Source: Flavobacteriales bacterium (GTDB lineage: Bacteria; Bacteroidota; Bacteroidia; Flavobacteriales_D; Parvicellaceae). From it: DNA of 9,994 nt. Each line of letters opens with the position of its first letter. The stretch's first letter is position 1. The notes beneath the pieces were generated by a model, which saw only the letters and a list, made by a program, of their open reading frames with translations, was not told where the DNA came from and did not search any database. The translations under genes were made by a program, and so were the position numbers. This document shows positions 1-5,849 of the stretch, one piece after another. The stretch lies in NCBI GenBank assembly GCA_015488785.1, contig WFNC01000253.1, positions 1-9,994 of the forward strand. The letters are read 5' to 3'.

Positions 1-304
1 GTCAATGGCGCAATTAGAAACCGAAAAAAATGCAATTCAGTTAGCAGAGTCTAATAAATTGAAACACGTTATAGGTCTAATAAATCCAGAAAGCAAGCAT
101 CATAAAGTAGAATTAGGAGCTTTAGTCATAACCAATTTTGGACAATATTATATTTCTGTTAGTGTAGGGAAAATCACTTTGGGAAAAACGATCTACTTTG
201 GTGTCTCAGCAGTATCTCCCATAGGACAAGCATTTTTAAATCACAAAGAAGGGGACGAAATTATTTTTAATGGGCGAAAATTTAAATTGAAAGAAATTAT
301 TTAA
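1..304 (+). CDS. GreA/GreB C-terminal domain protein, 5' end outside window
   Basis: About 100 C-terminal residues are visible, ending in TAA. The C-terminal part carries the signature of the FKBP-like domain of GreA/GreB transcript-cleavage factors: a VSPIGQAFL stretch followed by a GDEIIFNGRKFKLKEI strand pair. Upstream, the segment MAQLETEKNAIQLAES looks like the end of the helical coiled-coil arm. The first ATG (position 5) is probably internal: the frame is open to the window edge (a Ser codon precedes it), and related flavobacterial proteins as I recall them have a similar MxQLExEKN stretch in the middle of a chain of about 150 residues. The short linker and absence of a full GreA N-terminus suggest a small flavobacterial GreA-like protein, sometimes misannotated as 3-oxoacyl-ACP synthase, not classical GreA. 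Binding to RNA polymerase is inferred from the family only. No clear hairpin terminator follows the stop, only a T-rich run at about 310-317. Confidence 0.78.
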   Translation, partial: SMAQLETEKNAIQLAESNKLKHVIGLINPESKHHKVELGALVITNFGQYYISVSVGKITLGKTIYFGVSAVSPIGQAFLNHKEGDEIIFNGRKFKLKEII

Positions 305-380
305 GTTAGTTTTTTTTCTTTAGATAGACAATTAGCAATCTGTTTTAATAAGTTTAGATTTAAATAAAACATATTCGTTA

Positions 381-413
381 TTGTCAGTCATCATTCTCAA
401 CCTCCTATATTTT
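381..413 (+). promoter_or_regulatory. Candidate Bacteroidota-type promoter for the 434-1183 gene
   Basis: A TTG at 381-383 is followed, after 22 bases, by TATATTTT at 406-413, a 7-of-8 match to the TAnnTTTG -7 element. Transcription would start near 420, giving a leader of roughly 14 bases before the ATG at 434. The assignment rests on motif match and spacing only, and such motifs occur by chance in A/T-rich DNA. Confidence 0.35.
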
Positions 414-433
414 ACAACACCTGAATAAAAAAA

Positions 434-1183
434 ATGGATAAGTTACTAATTTTTGATTTTGAAGAAGATATTTCAACTCTATCTATACCTAAAAAGCTTA
501 ACAATCCTTTTGGGTTAGAGATTTCAGAAATTGCAAAGATTGCAGTCAAAGAATTTCAACACTATATTTCTTTAGAATCAAAAAATTGGGAATATGATTT
601 TCTTACCGAAAAAGGGAAAATGTTTGGTATTCTTGTCGTTCAAAGAAAAGATAATTCTTATGGATATTTAGGTACTATTTCTGGTAAAATCCCAAATAAT
701 TATGATTGTAAAGAATTTATACCTTCCGTTTTTGATGCTTCACTCAACGATTTTTTCTTTGATAAAGGAATGATTGAATTAGCTGAACTAAGTGGTCAAA
801 TTAAAAACTGTACGAATGATACTGAAATCAACTGGTTAAAAATAAAGAGAAAGCAAAAGTCAATATTATTACAAAAATGGCTTTTCGAGAGTTATCGATT
901 TTTAAATGTTTTAGGAATGGAACAAAATGTAGTAGAAATATTTGAAGCTTCTTCACATGGAAATCCACCTGCCGCAGCGGGGGAATGTGCAGCTCCAAAA
1001 TTAATTAACTATGCTTTAAAAAACAACCTAAAACCTATTTCATTGGCAGAATTTTGGTGGGGTAGTTCAATTGCCAATAAAGAAAAAGAGCACAAAAAAT
1101 TCTATCCTGCTTGTAAGAATAAATGCCGACCTATTTTAGAGTTTATGTTAAATGATAATGATTTGTATGATTCTATGAGATAA
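434..1183 (+). CDS. Stand-alone N-terminal domain of RluA-type pseudouridine synthase
   Basis: This 249-residue protein resembles the N-terminal extension of the long (about 550-residue) RluA-family pseudouridine synthases known from Bacteroidota and some gammaproteobacteria. Recognisable landmarks are YGYLGTISGKI (77-85 region), FIPSVFD (95-101), a basic helix with KRKQKSILLQKWLFESYRFLN (about 138-158), PPAAAGECAAPKL (178-190), AEFWWG (205-210) and FYPACKNKC (223-231). Cys185, Cys227 and Cys231 stand in the conserved motifs. The chain stops shortly after the PILEFML stretch, about where the catalytic domain would begin in long homologues. No RluA catalytic signature (the HRLDxxTSG type with the essential Asp) is present here or in the following DNA, which is occupied by a convergent gene. 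It is therefore unlikely to make pseudouridine alone. It may assist a separate catalytic protein, bind RNA, or be a decaying remnant, but the frame is intact. The start has an A-rich leader and no Shine-Dalgarno sequence. Confidence 0.68.
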   Translation: MDKLLIFDFEEDISTLSIPKKLNNPFGLEISEIAKIAVKEFQHYISLESKNWEYDFLTEKGKMFGILVVQRKDNSYGYLGTISGKIPNNYDCKEFIPSVFDASLNDFFFDKGMIELAELSGQIKNCTNDTEINWLKIKRKQKSILLQKWLFESYRFLNVLGMEQNVVEIFEASSHGNPPAAAGECAAPKLINYALKNNLKPISLAEFWWGSSIANKEKEHKKFYPACKNKCRPILEFMLNDNDLYDSMR

Positions 1184-1203
1184 CTATATTTTATCTGTTT
1201 TTT
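1178..1203 (+). terminator. Weak A/T-rich hairpin terminator after the 434-1183 gene
   Basis: AGATAA (1178-1183, overlapping the stop codon) pairs perfectly with TTATCT (1191-1196) across a 7-base loop, and a run of T follows at 1198-1203. The 6 bp stem has only one G-C pair, so termination may be inefficient. No T-run follows it on the minus strand, so it does not obviously end the convergent acyltransferase transcript. Confidence 0.4.
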
Positions 1204-1204
1204 C

Positions 1205-2098
1205 TTAATCAATTCTTTCATGCAAAATAGCTCCTTCGGGTCTTTTATGTTTCCATCTTTTATGAGACCAAAGCCAATATTGAGGATCTTCTTGTATTTG
1301 TTTTTCAACTTCTATATTACAAAGTTGAGTTATCTCACCATAACTTGTTTTAGAAGGATCGTCGCAAACTACCTGCATTGTACCGGTGTAATATCCTCTT
1401 TTTACTTTGTCAATTCTACAAAAAACAACGGGTAAATTTAATTCTTTAGCATATTTTTCTGCTCCATATAACATTGCTGTTTCTTGGTTCAAAAAAGTAG
1501 TCCAATAACTCTTCTCTGGATTGGATGGACTTTGATCTACAGCAAAAATAGTTCCCTTGGGTTCGCCAAAATCAGTTGTAATCATTTTTTTTACTTCCTT
1601 TACAGGGCATAACTTCAAACGATATCGTTCTCTAGACGCTCTAACAATCTGGTCAAAGAACTTGTTAGACAAGGGTTTATAAATTCCAAAAGGAAGCGTC
1701 TTCATTTGCATTCCAATACTTATCGCTAATATTTCCCAATTATTATAATGACCGCCTGTAAATATAATATCTCTACCTTCATCATATATTTTGTCAACAA
1801 CTTCTGGGTTTAACAACTTAAATCGTTTCAAAGCTTCTTCTTTAGAAAGCGTAAAGCTCTTAATACTTTCTAAAATAAAGTCGCAAAAATGGCGGTAGAA
1901 GTCTTTCATTATTTTTTCATGTTCCTCATCAGATTTTTCTGGAAATGATTGTTTAATATTTCCAAGTACAACCGCTTTTCGATAGCCGATAAGTCTATAA
2001 ATGAGAAAGAATAAAAAATTAGAAAGCCCGTACAATAAAGGGTAGGGGAGTTTTGAAATTGGATATATAAAAAGATAATATGCTATTTTACTTCCCAT
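1205..2098 (-). CDS. LpxL/HtrB-type lysophospholipid/lipid A acyltransferase
   Basis: This 297-residue protein matches the bacterial lipid A acyltransferase family (LpxL/HtrB/LpxM, PF03279 type), which transfers acyl chains from acyl-ACP to lipid A precursors at the inner face of the inner membrane. The catalytic HX4E motif is visible as GGHYNNWE, with His117 and Glu122. Other family landmarks are a hydrophobic N-terminal anchor (about residues 8-37), YRKAVVLGNIKQSFPEKS (39-56), AVDQSP (186-191) and the C-terminal QYWLWSHKRWKHKRP block (273-287). Length is normal for the family. The gene lies 39 bp downstream of the HAD gene in the same orientation, so the two are probably one transcript. It converges with the 434-1183 gene, leaving only 21 bp between stops. 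Substrate is not shown by sequence: Bacteroidota members may acylate lipid A or aminolipids, so a specific lpxL or lpxM symbol is not justified. Confidence 0.88.
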   Translation of the reverse strand: MGSKIAYYLFIYPISKLPYPLLYGLSNFLFFLIYRLIGYRKAVVLGNIKQSFPEKSDEEHEKIMKDFYRHFCDFILESIKSFTLSKEEALKRFKLLNPEVVDKIYDEGRDIIFTGGHYNNWEILAISIGMQMKTLPFGIYKPLSNKFFDQIVRASRERYRLKLCPVKEVKKMITTDFGEPKGTIFAVDQSPSNPEKSYWTTFLNQETAMLYGAEKYAKELNLPVVFCRIDKVKRGYYTGTMQVVCDDPSKTSYGEITQLCNIEVEKQIQEDPQYWLWSHKRWKHKRPEGAILHERID

Positions 2099-2137
2099 AG
2101 TTGTAGTTGTTTTTTTGAATAAATTTAATTTAATAAT

Positions 2138-2839
2138 TTACAAAAGACTTTTTATTTGAGCTAAAAGCGTAATATCTCCTAATATTTTTAAATCATGCTT
2201 TTCTTTTTTTGGATTATAAAATATTGCTTTCATCCCTGCATTATTAGCTCCTTCAATATCAACTTTAAAATTATCACCGATATAAACACTTTCTGTATTG
2301 AGTGCGTCAGCTTTTTTTAGAGCATAATTAAAAATTTCTAAGCTTGGTTTGGTACAGCCAACTTCTTCGGAGGTAACTATACTTGTAAAATACTTTGTTA
2401 AATCACAATTATTTAATTTAACATGTTGAACTTCTTCAAATCCATTTGTAATGATATGCAAGCTATAATTTTCTAGTAAATAATCTAAAATAGCTATTGT
2501 ACCTGCTATAAGACAAGTTCTCTTGGGACTATTCTCTAAATAAGTTATCCCCATATTTTTAGCCATTTCTAAATCATCTATTCCATAATATAATAACGTA
2601 TCATAAAACCGAATATATTTTAAAGCATCTTTATCCAATTCATTCGCTCTATATTTTGCCCAACAGATTCCGTTAATTCTTTCATACACTTTAAGAAATT
2701 CTTCGGATAATGAAATTCCTTTTTGATGAAGATTATACTGTTCCCAAATACTAAGAATCTCTAATTTAGAATTTTTTTCAAAATCCCAAAGTGTATGATC
2801 CAAATCGAAAAATACATGTTTTATAGTATTAGATTTCAT
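2138..2839 (-). CDS. yjjG: YjjG-family HAD pyrimidine nucleotidase
   Basis: A 233-residue haloacid dehalogenase superfamily phosphatase, best matched to the YjjG group that dephosphorylates non-canonical pyrimidine nucleoside monophosphates and so keeps them out of DNA. All four HAD motifs are visible: FFDLDHTLWDF with nucleophile Asp12 and acid/base Asp14; motif II Thr131 in ITNGF; motif III Lys164 in CTKPS; motif IV with Asp189 and Asp194 in GDNFKVD. The helical insertion after motif I (about residues 20-100) is a C1-type cap. It is presumably soluble and Mg-dependent. The gene is 73 bp downstream of clpC with a terminator-like hairpin between them, and 39 bp upstream of the acyltransferase. 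Specific substrate is family inference; a general nucleotidase or phosphoglycolate-phosphatase-like activity cannot be excluded. The start at MKSNTIKHV fits the family length. Confidence 0.85.
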   Translation of the reverse strand: MKSNTIKHVFFDLDHTLWDFEKNSKLEILSIWEQYNLHQKGISLSEEFLKVYERINGICWAKYRANELDKDALKYIRFYDTLLYYGIDDLEMAKNMGITYLENSPKRTCLIAGTIAILDYLLENYSLHIITNGFEEVQHVKLNNCDLTKYFTSIVTSEEVGCTKPSLEIFNYALKKADALNTESVYIGDNFKVDIEGANNAGMKAIFYNPKKEKHDLKILGDITLLAQIKSLL

Positions 2840-2863
2840 TTACTTACGTTTATTATTAGAAAT

Positions 2864-2890
2864 AAAAAAAGCCTAACAAATATGTTAGAC
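2864..2890 (-). terminator. Intrinsic terminator of clpC
   Basis: Read on the minus strand, GTCTAACA (2890-2883) pairs with TGTTAGGC (2878-2871), giving 8 pairs including one G-U wobble, with a 4-base loop. A run of seven T follows, complementary to the A-run at 2864-2870. It starts 23 bases beyond the clpC stop. The plus strand has a T-run at 2891-2897 as well, so the hairpin could work both ways, although no plus-strand gene ends here. Confidence 0.75.
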
Positions 2891-2912
2891 TTTTTTTATA
2901 TTTTATCTATTT

Positions 2913-5459
2913 CTATTTAGATTCACCTTCTTTTTTAGAATCTATATTAGCTTTCTTTATTTCAATAATAATATCTGTATCATCAAAATCTACAAATAGC
3001 GTATCTCCTTCTTTCACATTAGATTTTATAATCTCTTCTGCCAATGGATCTTCTAAATGTTTTTGAATTGACCTTTTTAAAGGTCTAGCTCCATATTTTT
3101 TATCGTACCCTTTGTCTGCGATATAATCCTTTGCTTTTTCAGATAATTCAATTTTGTAACCTAACTCATTAACTCTTCCGAATAATTTTTTCAATTCGAT
3201 ATCAATTATTTTATGAATATCTTCTCTAGATAAAGAATTAAACATAATAACATCATCAATTCGATTTAAGAACTCAGGAGCAAAAGCTTTTTTCAAGGCA
3301 TTTTGAATAATTCCTTTGTTATCTTCTTCAATGCTGTCTTCTTTAGCTAACGTTCCAAATCCTACACCTCCTCCAAAATCAGACAATTGACGCGCTCCAA
3401 TATTTGAAGTCATGATGATGATTGTGTTTCTAAAATCGACTTTACGACCTAAACTATCTGTCAATTGACCATCGTCTAATGCTTGTAGTAAAAGGTTAAA
3501 AACATCTGGATGTGCTTTTTCAATTTCATCTAATAACACGATTGAATATGGACGTCTTCTTACTTTTTCAGTTAATTGTCCACCTTCTTCATATCCTACG
3601 TATCCAGGAGGCGCTCCAATTAATCGAGTTACAGCAAATTTTTCCATATACTCACTCATATCAATTCTAATAAGCGCTTCTTCAGTATCAAACATTTGTT
3701 TAGCCAATACTTTGCAAAGTTGAGTTTTTCCAACTCCAGTAGGACCTAAGAATATAAATGAACCAATTGGTTTATTCGGATCTTTTAAACCAGCTCTGTT
3801 TCTTTGTATTGCTTTTACAACTTTTTTAATTGCTTCATCTTGTCCAACAACAGAACCTTTTAAATTGTCGCTCATTTTCATTAAACGACCACTTTCTTTT
3901 TCTGCTACACGTTGCACAGGTATTCCTGTCATCATAGAAATAACTTCAGCAACATTATCCTCTGTTACAACTTCCTTGTGTGTTTTACTATCTGCTTCCC
4001 ATTTCAATTTTTCATTGTCAAGAGCTTCGTAAAGCTTTCGCTCTGTATCTCTCAATTTGGCAGCTTCTTCGTATTGTTGACTTCTAACAACTTGATTCTT
4101 CTTCTCTTTTATTTCTTCAAGATCTTTCTCTAATTTGATAATCTCTTTAGGAACTTTTATATTAGTAATGTGAATTCTAGACCCAACTTCATCTAATGCA
4201 TCAATCGCTTTGTCTGGTAAATGTCTATCGGTAATATATCGAGCAGTTAATTTTACACAAGCTTCAATTGCTTCATCAGTATAAATTACATTGTGATGCT
4301 CTTCGTATTTTGATTTTATATTATTTAATATTTCAACTGTTTCTTCAATAGAAGTTGGCTCAACAATTACTTTTTGAAAACGTCTTTCTAAAGCTCCGTC
4401 TTTTTCGATATGTTGTCTGTATTCGTCCAAAGTTGTAGCACCAATACATTGAACTTCTCCTCTTGCAAGAGCAGGCTTTAACATATTAGAAGCATCTAAT
4501 GAACCTGAAGCTCCACCAGCACCAACAATTGTATGAATTTCATCAATAAACAATATAATATCTGGATCTTTCTGCAACTCGTTCATTACAGCTTTCATTC
4601 TTTCTTCAAACTGACCTCTATATTTTGTTCCAGCAACTAAAGAAGCAACATCTAATGATACAATTCTTTTATTGAACAAAACACGAGAAACTTTTCTTTG
4701 AATGATTCTCAAAGCCAAACCTTCAGCAATAGCAGATTTACCAACTCCTGGCTCTCCCAATAGAATTGGGTTGTTTTTCTTTCTTCTACTCAAAATTTGA
4801 GAAACCCGCTCTATCTCTTCTGTTCTTCCTATTACAGGGTCTAATTTTCCTTCTTCAGCATACTTTGTTAAGTCTCTTCCGAAATTATCGAGTACAGGTG
4901 TCTTCGATTTTGAATCGCTCGGCTTTCTACTCGCTCCGCTTCCTCCTCCGCCAAATCCACTAGACTTAGGCGCATCTTCGTCTGGTGTTCCAGGCAATTC
5001 TGCTTTAGGTTCTTGATATCCTTGTTCCATCATTAGTTCTAATTCTTCTTTTACGTATTCGTAATTAATTTTATAATCGTGCAACATTTTAGTTGCAATG
5101 TTTTCTTCTTGTTTTAGTATAGATAGTAATAAGTGTTCAGTACCGATCATATTACTCTTATAAAGCTTAGCTTCTAAATAAGTAATTTTTAAAACTCTTT
5201 CAGCTTGTTTTAATAAAGGTAGGTTTCCTGCATTAATTGATTTATTAATCCCATTAGGAAGCTTATCTTCCAACGTTTTTCTTAATTCCTTAATATCAAC
5301 ACCCCTTGATTTTATAATTTTCAAAGCAATACCTTCTCCTTCCCTTATAAGACCAAGTAATAAGTGTTCTACTCCTATATAATCGTGACCAAGTCGGAGC
5401 GCTTCCTCTCTACTGTAACTAATTACATCCTTTACCCTTGGTGAAAATTTTGCTTCCAT
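2913..5459 (-). CDS. clpC: ClpC, AAA+ unfoldase of the Clp protease
   Basis: This 848-residue class I Clp/Hsp100 ATPase unfolds proteins and feeds them to ClpP. Domains in order: double Clp N repeat (about 1-145, beginning FSPRVKDVISYSREEA); a Gly/Ser-rich, low-complexity linker (about 155-188); first AAA+ module with Walker A GEPGVGKS (235-242) and Walker B ILFIDE (302-307); a middle coiled-coil with a UVR-type motif QQYEEAAKLRD (461-471), which marks ClpC and not ClpA or ClpB; second AAA+ module with Walker A GPTGVGKT (572-579) and Walker B VLLDE (641-645); and a C-terminal D2-small domain. VGF at 699-701 sits where the ClpP-docking loop tripeptide is expected, so it should be a protease partner, not a disaggregase. 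Length is normal and no motif is missing. It is divergent from gyrA across 390 bp. No CtsR or mcsAB genes, which accompany clpC in Firmicutes, are adjacent. The start is chosen because the conserved N-terminus begins at once. Confidence 0.97.
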   Translation of the reverse strand: MEAKFSPRVKDVISYSREEALRLGHDYIGVEHLLLGLIREGEGIALKIIKSRGVDIKELRKTLEDKLPNGINKSINAGNLPLLKQAERVLKITYLEAKLYKSNMIGTEHLLLSILKQEENIATKMLHDYKINYEYVKEELELMMEQGYQEPKAELPGTPDEDAPKSSGFGGGGSGASRKPSDSKSKTPVLDNFGRDLTKYAEEGKLDPVIGRTEEIERVSQILSRRKKNNPILLGEPGVGKSAIAEGLALRIIQRKVSRVLFNKRIVSLDVASLVAGTKYRGQFEERMKAVMNELQKDPDIILFIDEIHTIVGAGGASGSLDASNMLKPALARGEVQCIGATTLDEYRQHIEKDGALERRFQKVIVEPTSIEETVEILNNIKSKYEEHHNVIYTDEAIEACVKLTARYITDRHLPDKAIDALDEVGSRIHITNIKVPKEIIKLEKDLEEIKEKKNQVVRSQQYEEAAKLRDTERKLYEALDNEKLKWEADSKTHKEVVTEDNVAEVISMMTGIPVQRVAEKESGRLMKMSDNLKGSVVGQDEAIKKVVKAIQRNRAGLKDPNKPIGSFIFLGPTGVGKTQLCKVLAKQMFDTEEALIRIDMSEYMEKFAVTRLIGAPPGYVGYEEGGQLTEKVRRRPYSIVLLDEIEKAHPDVFNLLLQALDDGQLTDSLGRKVDFRNTIIIMTSNIGARQLSDFGGGVGFGTLAKEDSIEEDNKGIIQNALKKAFAPEFLNRIDDVIMFNSLSREDIHKIIDIELKKLFGRVNELGYKIELSEKAKDYIADKGYDKKYGARPLKRSIQKHLEDPLAEEIIKSNVKEGDTLFVDFDDTDIIIEIKKANIDSKKEGESK

Positions 5460-5849
5460 AATCTATCTAATATCTTAACAGTGACTAAAAATAATAAAAA
5501 ACTTTAACATAACTAAACAAAATCTATACCTTATTATATAAAGAATAAATTATTTTTTATAAGATCTAAATGAATTAGTTCGTAAATATCAGTTTAAAGT
5601 AATTAAATGAGTTCTATTAATTTTGTAAAACAAGTAATTTTTATCTCAAAAAAAACTACAAATCAAAGTTAAAATTTATTGTTTTTTATAGTTATTAACA
5701 ACAAATCTTTTTTACACGAAGATTTGTTAGCAAATTATATGCATATTGTATGGGAATGGCGTTTAAAACTAGTACTTTCGAAAGCTTTATTAGGCTAGTT
5801 AAATAGTTGTAGTGAAAAAGTAATAGAATTTAACCATTATAAAAATAAA
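5460..5849. promoter_or_regulatory. Divergent clpC-gyrA control region
   Basis: 390 bp with no gene; very A/T-rich. For gyrA (plus strand) TAATTTTG at 5618-5625 matches the TAnnTTTG -7 element exactly but has only TTTA near -33 (5593-5596). TACTTTCG at 5773-5780 is a 7-of-8 match with a TTG 24 bases upstream (5746-5748). For clpC (minus strand) the reverse of CAAAGTTA at 5664-5671 reads TAACTTTG, an exact -7 match without a well-spaced -33. TAAAAATA at 5486-5493 reads TATTTTTA with a TTTTG 24 bases upstream (5522-5518). Which of these is used cannot be decided by reading. Both start codons lack a Shine-Dalgarno sequence. ORFs here are under 20 codons and look accidental. Confidence 0.5.
5700..5728. 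repeat. Perfect 10 bp inverted repeat upstream of gyrA
   Basis: AACAAATCTT (5700-5709) and AAGATTTGTT (5719-5728) are perfect inverted copies separated by 9 bases (TTTTACACG). The centre is about 136 bases before the gyrA ATG. No long T-run follows on the plus strand; on the minus strand the sequence after the hairpin is mixed A/T, so a terminator role is not evident. It could be a regulator's operator or an RNA hairpin in a long gyrA leader. Confidence 0.7.

Noticed and set aside
1102..1435. Open frames overlapping the acyltransferase and RluA-domain genes on opposite strands or other frames
   Set aside because: They have no family resemblance and lie within well-supported genes; they are shadows.
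5739..5806. Two overlapping ORFs of 18-19 codons upstream of gyrA (starts at 5739 and 5750)
   Set aside because: Very short, out of frame with gyrA and without recognisable sequence; expected by chance and not listed as genes.
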